Origin: JBQTJN01 sp052387095
GTDB taxonomy: Bacteria > Pseudomonadota > Alphaproteobacteria > Micavibrionales > Micavibrionaceae
Reading direction: 5' to 3'
DNA: 8,106 bases
Assembly (NCBI GenBank): GCA_052387095.1
Contig: JBQTJN010000017.1
Span: 1 to 8,106, forward strand
Shown: one piece after another, positions 1 to 5,002 of the stretch
How positions within the stretch are numbered: the stretch's first letter is position 1
Layout: each line of letters begins with the position of its first letter
The notes under the pieces: model-generated
Told to the model about the DNA's origin: nothing
Database searches by the model: none
The model's input: only the letters and a program-made list of their open reading frames with translations
Program-made: the position numbers and the translations under genes

Positions 1-300
1 AACAACCACGGCACCGCGCACCCATGCCTGGTTCAATCCATCAATCAAAAACAGAAAGATTGCAGATCAATATCTTAGAAAGATTTAAAAAATGTGTTGA
101 CGGGAGCGCAACTAGAGACCGACCATAGCGTCGAGGAGTGCGAAGACGGTCACACAAACCGCATATGGATGGGGTTATCACGCCCCGCTTCGGCATTGTA
201 CCGAAACTGTCAATAAACCATACGGGGGAAGTCTTAAAACTTCAATGATTTACAGTATCTGATGATAAACCGCTTTGTGCGCTGATTTTAAAAGTAACGC
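1..300. other. Left flank, no gene recognised
   Basis: I see no convincing reading frame, tRNA or rRNA on either strand. The stretch is fairly AT-rich, with small inverted repeats such as a 5-bp stem TTCGG/CCGAA with a 7-base loop at about 191-207. A TTGACG at 97-102 and a TTGACA on the - strand near 209-214 lack a -10 box at a usable distance. It is the outside flank of the insertion element that begins at 301. In many alphaproteobacteria the gene upstream of fabA is irr (a Fur-family regulator); no trace of it is visible here. Confidence 0.5.
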
Positions 301-316
301 GGAATCGACTCATTTT
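301..316 (+). repeat. Left terminal inverted repeat of the IS-like element
   Basis: GGAATCGACTCATTTT. It pairs with the right end at 1188-1203; the ten bases GACTCATTTT are identical and the mismatches fall among the outermost six positions. Similarity extends weakly inward to about 331. Confidence 0.7.
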
Positions 317-395
317 ACGAATCACATTAATATTTGAGTTTCCACGCCTAGCCTGCGCCTGTGCCTGAATCTTTAATCAAGCTGCGGAGGCCATC

Positions 396-416
396 ATGGC
401 ACCAGACACCTCATAA
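396..416 (+). other. Six-codon ORF (MAPDTS) behind a strong Shine-Dalgarno
   Basis: A near-perfect Shine-Dalgarno GGAGG (386-390) stands 5 bases before an ATG (396-398), but the frame closes after six codons at TAA 414-416. In a compact IS the first start codon inside the left end is where the transposase normally begins. This may be the original translation start of the transposase gene, left stranded when the N-terminal coding part was replaced. It could equally be a chance match. The reading frame differs from that of the surviving transposase. Confidence 0.25.
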
Positions 417-429
417 ATCCTACAGGATG

Positions 430-456
430 AAAAAAGCCCCGATTGCAGTCGGGGCT
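430..456 (-). terminator. Rho-independent terminator-like hairpin
   Basis: An 8-bp perfect stem AGCCCCGA (435-442) / TCGGGGCT (449-456) encloses a 6-base loop. Six A residues (430-435) lie at its left edge, so on the - strand the hairpin is followed by a U tract, the standard intrinsic terminator arrangement. On the + strand the downstream bases (CTCTTGGACTTT) are a poor U tract, so it should act mainly on - strand transcripts, although no - strand gene is visible to its right within the element. It ends 10 bases before the tRNA-like sequence. Confidence 0.55.
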
Positions 457-466
457 CTTGGACTTT

Positions 467-539
467 GTTCCTGTAGTTTAACAGGAGAAAACGATTGCTT
501 GCTAGGCTTTAGATCTCGGTTCGAGTCCGGGCAGGAACG
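467..539 (+). tRNA. tRNA-like gene with a disrupted anticodon stem
   Basis: The sequence folds as a 73-nt class I tRNA. The acceptor stem GTTCCTG (467-473) / CAGGAAC (532-538) pairs 7 of 7. TA follows at positions 8-9. The D stem GTTT/AAAC (476-479, 489-492) pairs 4 of 4, with a GG-containing D loop. The T stem CTCGG/CCGGG (515-519, 527-531) is fully paired with one U-G pair, around the canonical loop TTCGAGT. The discriminator is G539, followed by CC but not CCA. The anticodon stem ATTGC/GCTTT (494-498, 506-510) has two U-U mismatches. The standard 7-base loop TTGCTAG would put GCU (a serine anticodon) at 501-503, but the 4-base variable region rules out a normal bacterial tRNA-Ser, which has a long variable arm. 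The G1-C72, U2-A71, U11-A24 pairs and short variable loop resemble tRNA-Glu (inference). It could be a decoding-incompetent tRNA mimic, a specialised tRNA or a decaying copy; intact stems elsewhere argue against simple decay. Confidence 0.5.
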
Positions 540-577
540 CCGCGTATCAGGACAGGGTATTTCACGGCCTGCCCTGC

Positions 578-1180
578 ATGCGCATTGAGGTCGATGAAAT
601 GCACAGCTTCGTCGGGCGACGCGCCAAGAACGCCAGGCCCGGCAGACCGGAGGGTGCGTATTGGATCTGGACGGCGCTGTGTTCCGATACCAAAATCATT
701 CCCGTCTGGCGTGTCGGACCGCGCAATGCCCGCATCGCGCAGGAATTTATCGTTGATCTCGCGCCGCGTCTGAAAAACCGCGTGCAACTGACATCCGACG
801 GCCTGACCAAATACCCCGACGCCATTGAATATGCCTTTGGCCCCGACATTGATTACGGCATGGTGACCAAGCAATATGACGGGCGGGGCCGCTATATTGG
901 GGCGGTCAGAGGGAAGAAAATCGGCAATCCCGACCCGGCGCTGATCGGCACCAGCTATATCGAGCGGTCGAACCTGACCCTGCGGATGGGTTGCCGACGC
1001 TTTGCCCGCCGGACGAACGCCCATTCAAAAACGCTGGAAAACCACCGTCATGCGCTGGCGCTACATTTCATGTATTACAATTTTGCGAGGGTCCACGGCA
1101 CCTTGCGGGTGGCGCCCGCTATGGAAGCCGGGGTTTCGGACAGACTCTGGTCCCTTGAGGATATAGCCCGATTAGCATAA
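578..1180 (+). CDS. IS1-family-like transposase, N-terminally truncated catalytic part
   Basis: This is the DDE nuclease part of an IS1/InsB-type transposase, which would cut and join IS ends. The candidate catalytic triad is visible: D6 in RIEVDEMHSF, D74 in LTSDG, and E129 in SYIERSNLTLRM. The C-terminal run HALALHFMYYNFARVHGTLR (159-178) and the ending DRLWSLEDIA are typical of these proteins. Relatives are about 270-280 residues with an N-terminal helix-turn-helix; this ORF has 200. Homology actually begins upstream of the ATG, at 539, where codons read AAYQDRVFHGLPC; the open frame runs back to a TAG at 503-505 inside the tRNA-like sequence. No Shine-Dalgarno precedes the ATG at 578, so expression is doubtful. 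Without the N-terminal domain it should not recognise its own ends, making this a likely remnant or a partner dependent on a full-length copy. Confidence 0.8.
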   Translation: MRIEVDEMHSFVGRRAKNARPGRPEGAYWIWTALCSDTKIIPVWRVGPRNARIAQEFIVDLAPRLKNRVQLTSDGLTKYPDAIEYAFGPDIDYGMVTKQYDGRGRYIGAVRGKKIGNPDPALIGTSYIERSNLTLRMGCRRFARRTNAHSKTLENHRHALALHFMYYNFARVHGTLRVAPAMEAGVSDRLWSLEDIARLA

Positions 1181-1187
1181 TCTATTC

Positions 1188-1203
1188 AAAATGAGTCAGT
1201 ACC
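1188..1203 (-). repeat. Right terminal inverted repeat of the IS-like element
   Basis: AAAATGAGTCAGTACC is the inverted partner of 301-316. It contains an ATG (1191) in frame with fabA, which lengthens the open frame of fabA to 202 codons. That extension is IS sequence, not part of the enzyme. Confidence 0.7.
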
Positions 1204-1220
1204 TATCTTTTCGCCTGACC

Positions 1221-1249
1221 TTGCATGGGCGTGCCAATCCCCTTATAAC
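1221..1249 (+). promoter_or_regulatory. Candidate sigma-70 promoter for fabA
   Basis: TATAAC (1244-1249, five of six consensus bases) is a good -10 box, with TTGCAT (1221-1226, three of six) 17 bases upstream. Transcription would begin near 1256, only about 20 bases before the preferred fabA start. It lies in the short gap between the IS end and fabA, so the insertion either left this promoter in place or created a new context for it. A weak -35 keeps confidence low. Confidence 0.35.
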
Positions 1250-1277
1250 ATTTCCCATGTCAAACCCGGCGAAGGTC

Positions 1278-1799
1278 ATGAATTCACACGGCAAATCCAG
1301 CTATTCCTACGAAGAAATCCTTGATTGCGGCCACGGGCGGTTATTCGGGCCGGGCAATGCCCGCCTGCCGCTTCCGCCGATGCTCATGTTCGACCGCATT
1401 ATAGCTGTTTCCGCAAATGGCGGGGAGCACGGCAAAGGCTTTATCGAGGCAGAATTCGATATCAAGCCGGATCTGTGGTTTTTCGCCTGCCATTTTAAAT
1501 CCGACCCGGTGATGCCGGGATGTCTCGGTCTCGATGCGCTGTGGCAACTGCTTGGGTTTTATCTCGGCTGGACGGGGGCAAAGGGATCGGGCCGCGCGCT
1601 CGGCCTCAGGGAATTGAAATTAACCGGCCAAGTTCTACCTGAAGTAAAGCTGGTAAAATACCGAGTCGATCTCAAGCGCCTCATTAACCGCAAGCTGGTG
1701 CTCGGCATAGGCGACGGCAAGATGTATGCCGACGGCAAGCTGATTTACGAGGCCGCAGATCTTAAAGTCGGGTTGTTCGATAACCCGAGAGCGCTATGA
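1278..1799 (+). CDS. fabA: 3-hydroxydecanoyl-ACP dehydratase/isomerase FabA
   Basis: FabA dehydrates 3-hydroxydecanoyl-ACP and isomerises the trans-2 product to cis-3-decenoyl-ACP, the branch point of anaerobic unsaturated fatty acid synthesis in the cytoplasm. The single hot-dog domain carries the signature ACHFKSDPVMPGCLGLDALW (70-89), with catalytic His72 and Asp86 at the same 14-residue spacing as His70/Asp84 of the E. coli enzyme. The C-terminus ends in the typical LIYEAADLKVGLF. The start at 1278 gives 173 residues, against 172 in E. coli, and an N-terminus (MNSHGKSSYSYEEIL) that aligns with rhizobial FabA. Its GAAGG is only 2 bases from the ATG, so ATG 1257 (180 residues) is a real alternative, possibly leaderless given the candidate promoter. 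The ATG at 1191 is inside the IS repeat and is rejected. fabB follows after a palindromic repeat. Confidence 0.95.
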   Translation: MNSHGKSSYSYEEILDCGHGRLFGPGNARLPLPPMLMFDRIIAVSANGGEHGKGFIEAEFDIKPDLWFFACHFKSDPVMPGCLGLDALWQLLGFYLGWTGAKGSGRALGLRELKLTGQVLPEVKLVKYRVDLKRLINRKLVLGIGDGKMYADGKLIYEAADLKVGLFDNPRAL

Positions 1800-1809
1800 T
1801 TTTTATTGT

Positions 1810-1890
1810 CCCCTCACCCTCCCGCTTCGCGGGTCCCACCCTCTCCCCTCGGGAGAGGGTGTCCGAGCGCATGCGAGGACGGGTGAGGGG
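1810..1890. repeat. Cloverleaf-like palindromic intergenic repeat
   Basis: A perfect 10-bp closing stem, CCCCTCACCC (1810-1819) / GGGTGAGGGG (1881-1890), encloses three consecutive hairpins: CCCGC/GCGGG (1821-1833), ACCCTCTCCC/GGGAGAGGGT (1838-1860), and GTCC/GGAC with an internal GCATGC (1861-1880). The wording resembles dispersed GC-rich palindromes I associate with alphaproteobacterial intergenic regions. It sits in the gap between fabA and fabB, where the RNA form could slow polymerase, protect mRNA ends or be a processing site. No U tract follows, so it is not a classical terminator. Confidence 0.75.
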
Positions 1891-1895
1891 CGAAG

Positions 1896-1918
1896 ATCCC
1901 TCGGCTTTGCCTCGGGAT
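1896..1918. repeat. Short palindrome ATCCC...GGGAT
   Basis: ATCCC (1896-1900) / GGGAT (1914-1918), an internal TC/TC mismatch, then GGC/GCC around TTT. It adjoins the larger repeat and is probably a second dispersed repeat type. It ends eight bases before the AGGA Shine-Dalgarno of fabB, so a folded transcript would sit close to the ribosome binding site. Confidence 0.55.
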
Positions 1919-1938
1919 GACGTAGTAGGAAATTAATC

Positions 1939-3174
1939 ATGAGCCAAAATTTACGCCGCGTTGTTGTTACCGGGATGGGCATTGTGTCGTGCATCGGCAA
2001 TAATGTTAAAGAGGTTGTGCAATCGCTCAAAGCCGGTAAATCCGGTATTTCTTTCGCGCCCGAATATGCACAGATGGGTTTTCGCAGTCAGGTGCACGGC
2101 AAGCCGAATATCAATCTCGAAGACTTTATTGATCGCCGCCTGTTGCGCTTCATGGGTGACGGCGCTGCATTCAATCATATCGCTATGGAGCAGGCGATTA
2201 AGGATTCCGGTCTTTCTGAAAACCAGGTGAGTAACGAGCGCACGGGGATCATCATGGGTTCCGGCGGTCCGTCGACGAAAAACCAGGTCGAAGCCGCGGA
2301 TATCGCCCGCGAGAAGGGGCCTAAACGCGTGGGGCCGTTCATGGTGCCGCGCTGCATGTCCTCCACCAACTCGGCGACGATTGCCACAAATTTCAAGATC
2401 AGGGGCGTGAATTATTCGATTTCTTCAGCCTGCTCGACCTCGGCGCACTGCATCGGCAACGCGGCGGAGCAAATTCAGCTCGGCAAGCAGGATGTTGTTT
2501 TCGCCGGCGGCGGCGAGGAACTGGACTGGACATTAGCCGTGCTGTTCGATGCGATGGGTGCGATGTCGTCCAAGTATAACGAGACTCCGGAGCGGGCATC
2601 CCGCGCCTATGATAAAAACCGCGACGGGTTTGTGATTTCCGGCGGCGGCGGTGTGATTGTGCTGGAAGATTACGAGCATGCCAAGGCGCGCGGTGCGAAA
2701 ATTTACGGTGAACTGACCGGCTACGGCGCTACATCCGATGGGGCCGATATGGTTTCGCCTTCTGGTGAAGGCGCTGTGCGCTGCATGAAACAGGCGCTGA
2801 AAACCATCCCCAAAGACAAGCCGGGGACCTATATCAATACGCACGGCACCAGCACACCGGCGGGCGATATTGTCGAGATCAATGCAATCCGCGAGGTGTT
2901 CGGCGACAAGATCCCGCCGCTGAGTTCGACCAAATCGATGACCGGGCATTCTTTAGGCGCGACGGGTGTGCAGGAATCCATTTATGCGCTGCTTATGATG
3001 CAGGAAAATTTCATCGCGCCGAGCATTAATATCGAAGAGCTGGACGAGGGCGCGGTCGGTATGCCGATTGCGCGGGGGCGGATCGATAATGTCACGCACC
3101 AGACGGTGATTTCAAACAGCTTTGGTTTCGGCGGTACGAATTGCACACTCGCTTTTTCACGGGTGGAGGATTAA
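1939..3174 (+). CDS. fabB: Beta-ketoacyl-ACP synthase I FabB
   Basis: FabB condenses malonyl-ACP with growing acyl-ACP and is the synthase that elongates the cis-unsaturated intermediate made by FabA. At 411 residues it is slightly longer than E. coli FabB (406). The thiolase-fold Cys-His-His catalytic set is visible: Cys165 in SSACSTSAH, His302 in INTHGTSTPAGD, and His337 in STKSMTGHSLGA, with the conserved Lys332. The C-terminal NSFGFGGTN (393-401) is also present. The start at 1939 is supported by AGGA at 1927-1930, eight bases upstream, and by the usual N-terminal RRVVVTGMGIVS. Pairing with fabA marks it as FabB rather than FabF. Its last codons carry the Shine-Dalgarno of fabI. Confidence 0.96.
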   Translation: MSQNLRRVVVTGMGIVSCIGNNVKEVVQSLKAGKSGISFAPEYAQMGFRSQVHGKPNINLEDFIDRRLLRFMGDGAAFNHIAMEQAIKDSGLSENQVSNERTGIIMGSGGPSTKNQVEAADIAREKGPKRVGPFMVPRCMSSTNSATIATNFKIRGVNYSISSACSTSAHCIGNAAEQIQLGKQDVVFAGGGEELDWTLAVLFDAMGAMSSKYNETPERASRAYDKNRDGFVISGGGGVIVLEDYEHAKARGAKIYGELTGYGATSDGADMVSPSGEGAVRCMKQALKTIPKDKPGTYINTHGTSTPAGDIVEINAIREVFGDKIPPLSSTKSMTGHSLGATGVQESIYALLMMQENFIAPSINIEELDEGAVGMPIARGRIDNVTHQTVISNSFGFGGTNCTLAFSRVED

Positions 3175-4008
3175 ATGGTTCACCACCTGATGAAGGGGAA
3201 AAAAGGCCTCGTAATGGGCGTGGCCAATGATCACTCCATTGCCTGGGGGATGGCCAAAACGCTGCATGATCACGGCGCGGAGATCGCATTCACCTATCAG
3301 GGCGATGCGTTCGGCAAGCGCGTGAAACCGCTGGCGGAGAGCGTGGGCTCGAAAATCCTGCTACCTTGCGATGTGCAGAAGGAAGAAGATCTCGATACGG
3401 TGTTCGCGGCGCTCAAGAAAGAATGGGGCGGGCTCGACTTCATTATCCACGCGATTGCCTATTCCAACAAGGATGAGCTGCAGGGACGTTATGTCGATAC
3501 GACGCTGAACAATTTCCTACAGACGATGCATATTTCCTGCTATTCCTTCACTTCAGTCATGCGCCGGGCGCGCGGGATGATGAACGCGGGCGGATCGGCA
3601 GTGACGCTATCCTATTACGGCGCGGAGAAGGTGATGCCGAGTTATAACGTCATGGGTGTGGCGAAAGCCGCGCTTGAGGCGTCGGTGCGCTATCTCGCGG
3701 CGGATTTAGGCCCGGAAGGGATCCGCGTCAATGCGATTTCAGCCGGACCGATGCGCACCCTGGCCGGCGCCGTGATTGGCGGGGCGCGCAAGACGTTTAA
3801 ATATAATGCGCTGAGCGCACCCTTGCGCCGGTCGGTTGAGCTGGGGGAACTGGGCGGGGCGGGACTATATTTACTCTCAGATCTTTCGAGTGCCGTCACG
3901 GGCGAAGTGCATTACGTGGATTGCGGGTTCAACGCGATCGGCATGCCGCCGCATGAAAGCCTGGATGAGATGTGTAAGAACGGGAATGGGAATGGGAATG
4001 GCGGTTAG
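3175..4008 (+). CDS. fabI: Enoyl-ACP reductase (NADH) FabI
   Basis: FabI reduces trans-2-enoyl-ACP to acyl-ACP, the last step of each fatty acid elongation cycle; it is a short-chain dehydrogenase fold enzyme. The nucleotide-binding GLVMGVANDHSIAWG (11-25) and the active-site Tyr147, Tyr157 and Lys164 in SYYGAEKVMPSYNVMGVAK (146-164) match E. coli Tyr146/Tyr156/Lys163, and AISAGPMRTLA follows. Length is 277 residues, against 262 in E. coli. The ATG directly abuts the fabB stop, with GGAGGA at 3165-3170 inside fabB, so the two are almost certainly co-transcribed and translationally coupled. Position 95 is Ala (HAIAYS), where E. coli has Gly93, a residue linked to triclosan sensitivity. The C-terminus ends in an unusual NGNGNGNGG tail encoded by a hexanucleotide repeat. 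Confidence 0.95.
   Translation: MVHHLMKGKKGLVMGVANDHSIAWGMAKTLHDHGAEIAFTYQGDAFGKRVKPLAESVGSKILLPCDVQKEEDLDTVFAALKKEWGGLDFIIHAIAYSNKDELQGRYVDTTLNNFLQTMHISCYSFTSVMRRARGMMNAGGSAVTLSYYGAEKVMPSYNVMGVAKAALEASVRYLAADLGPEGIRVNAISAGPMRTLAGAVIGGARKTFKYNALSAPLRRSVELGELGGAGLYLLSDLSSAVTGEVHYVDCGFNAIGMPPHESLDEMCKNGNGNGNGG
3982..3999 (+). repeat. Hexanucleotide tandem repeat at the fabI 3' end
   Basis: Three exact tandem copies of GGGAAT encode Gly-Asn pairs in the last residues of FabI. Because the unit is six bases, gain or loss of a copy would keep the frame and only change the tail length. Confidence 0.8.
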
Positions 4009-4099
4009 TGAGGCTTTAAGGTCTGGCGAATTCATCTGCTGAAGCTTCCAGTGCTTTTAAATCCATTGTGCGCTCTTTTTACTTCTGATTTGATTTCAG

Positions 4100-4128
4100 A
4101 AAATAGAAGAAATAACATTTTATGTCAA
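4100..4128 (-). promoter_or_regulatory. Candidate - strand promoter in the fabI/ugpQ gap
   Basis: On the - strand a consensus -35 TTGACA (4123-4128) is followed 17 bases on by TATTTT (4100-4105, four of six). It points leftward into the 3' end of fabI, so a transcript would be antisense to fabI. The same gap (4009-4134) shows only a weak TTCTGA/TCAGAA hairpin (4083-4101) without a U tract, so no clear terminator separates the convergent genes. Confidence 0.3.
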
Positions 4129-4134
4129 CAGTAA

Positions 4135-4887
4135 TTAATGCATTAAAATCAAAGCATCTTTCAAAACATCCGGCGCATCGGAGAAGAAGCCGTACACGTC
4201 CTGGTCGCGCAGGACAGCGGCGCGTTCCCCATCATTGATCGTATAGGCCAGTAACGGCTTGCCGAATTCCAGCAGCATCCGGATTTCATCGTGGGTGCAG
4301 TTATTGCCGTTGAAGTTGATGGCGGAAACTTTCAGATACTCGATCAGACCGCGCCAATTCTCCGGCCAGTCTTCGGATTTCGGCAGCACAAAGCCGCGGT
4401 GCCAGTCCTCGGCCAGTTCGAGGCAGGTTTCCAGACTGACATGCTGGAAGCTGGAGAGCAGGAGACGGTCGTGATCGTCCCATATCTGCGAGAGCATATC
4501 GAGCGCAACCTCTGCCGTTTCCTTTTCGCGGCCGGGGCAGGGCTTGATTTCGAGGTTCAAACCAAGATCCCGTTCCAGCAGGACTTCGACGGCTTCTTCA
4601 AGCGTCGGGATTTTAACGCCGGTGAAACTATCGCCGAACCAACTGCCGGCGTCGAGTTCTTTAATGTCGGCGTACAGGATGTCGCAAACATTCCCGCTCA
4701 CGCCGGTCGTGCGCTTCAGCGTTTCGTCGTGGAAGATGACCGGTACCTGGTCCTTCGTGAGTTTGACGTCAAGCTCGACCCATTCAATACCCATATCGGC
4801 AGCGGTGTGCAGGCCTTCGAGCGTGTTTTCCGGGGCGTAGGCGGCGCAGCCACGGTGACCGATGATAACGGGGAGTTTCAAAGACAT
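4135..4887 (-). CDS. ugpQ: Glycerophosphodiester phosphodiesterase (UgpQ-like)
   Basis: This enzyme hydrolyses glycerophosphodiesters from phospholipid turnover to glycerol-3-phosphate and an alcohol. The GDPD-family TIM-barrel motifs are present: IIGHRGCAAYAPENT (8-22) with catalytic His11 and Arg12, metal ligands Glu38 and Asp40 in WVELDVKLTKD, His53-Asp54 in VIFHDE, and Glu113/Lys115 in LNLEIKP. No signal peptide is visible, so it is probably cytoplasmic like E. coli UgpQ (247 residues; 250 here). The start at 4887 is preferred because AAGGA lies seven bases upstream; an in-frame ATG at 4908 falls in the arm of a palindromic repeat. It is downstream of pnp on the same strand and convergent with fabI; no ugp transporter genes are nearby, so the symbol is a family label. 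Confidence 0.88.
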   Translation of the reverse strand: MSLKLPVIIGHRGCAAYAPENTLEGLHTAADMGIEWVELDVKLTKDQVPVIFHDETLKRTTGVSGNVCDILYADIKELDAGSWFGDSFTGVKIPTLEEAVEVLLERDLGLNLEIKPCPGREKETAEVALDMLSQIWDDHDRLLLSSFQHVSLETCLELAEDWHRGFVLPKSEDWPENWRGLIEYLKVSAINFNGNNCTHDEIRMLLEFGKPLLAYTINDGERAAVLRDQDVYGFFSDAPDVLKDALILMH

Positions 4888-4902
4888 ATCATCTTCCTTC
4901 TC

Positions 4903-4992
4903 CGTCATTGCAAGGAGTACGAAGTCCGACGTATCAATCCAGCCTTTTTAAAAACTGGATCGCCACGCTCATTTCATTCGCTCGCGATGACG
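4903..4992. repeat. Palindromic intergenic repeat between pnp and ugpQ
   Basis: The outer arms CGTCATTGC (4903-4911) and GCGATGACG (4984-4992) are complementary with one G-U type mismatch. The inner arms ATCCAG (4937-4942) and CTGGAT (4955-4960) are perfect, around CCTTTTTAAAAA. The form resembles a widespread dispersed repeat whose ends read CGTCATTGCGAG in many alphaproteobacterial genomes. It fills almost the whole gap between the pnp stop and the ugpQ ribosome binding site. Confidence 0.65.
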
Positions 4993-5002
4993 ATACTATA
5001 GT

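Larger units (their letters stand above)
301..1203 (+). mobile_element. IS1-family-like insertion element with internal replacement
   Basis: The borders are set by an imperfect terminal inverted repeat. GGAATCGACTCATTTT at 301-316 matches the reverse complement of 1188-1203 (GGTACTGACTCATTTT) at 13 of 16 positions, and weaker similarity continues inward (GAATCACATTA against GAATAGATTA). Inside is a DDE transposase of the IS1 (InsB-like) kind whose stop codon lies within the extended right repeat, as expected for a compact IS. The 903-bp length is close to what I would expect for a complete element of this type. However, the stretch that should encode the N-terminal helix-turn-helix part (about 317-538) holds a hairpin and a tRNA-like sequence instead. 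No target-site duplication is visible: the 8 bases before 301 (AGTAACGC) and after 1203 (TATCTTTT) differ. The copy is therefore probably old, rearranged, or unable to move by itself. The family assignment is from memory of related transposases. Confidence 0.7.

Noticed and set aside
97..128. TTGACG with CATAGC as a promoter
   Set aside because: Spacing is 20 bases, the -10 is poor and no gene follows.
430..456. A6G tract followed by a hairpin as a programmed frameshift site, as in IS1/IS3 elements
   Set aside because: The hairpin starts inside the A tract with no spacer, and neither shift leads into the transposase frame, which has a TAG at 503-505.
361..588. 75-codon frame across the hairpin and tRNA-like sequence
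   Set aside because: No Shine-Dalgarno at its GTG start, low-complexity meaning, and it runs through a terminator hairpin and a tRNA fold before ending out of frame with the transposase.
1191..1277. N-terminal extension of fabA to 202 residues
   Set aside because: The ATG at 1191 is inside the IS right inverted repeat, has no Shine-Dalgarno, and the extra residues do not match any FabA N-terminus.
4083..4101. Hairpin TTCTGA/TCAGAA as a fabI or ugpQ terminator
   Set aside because: Short A/T-rich stem with no U tract on either strand.
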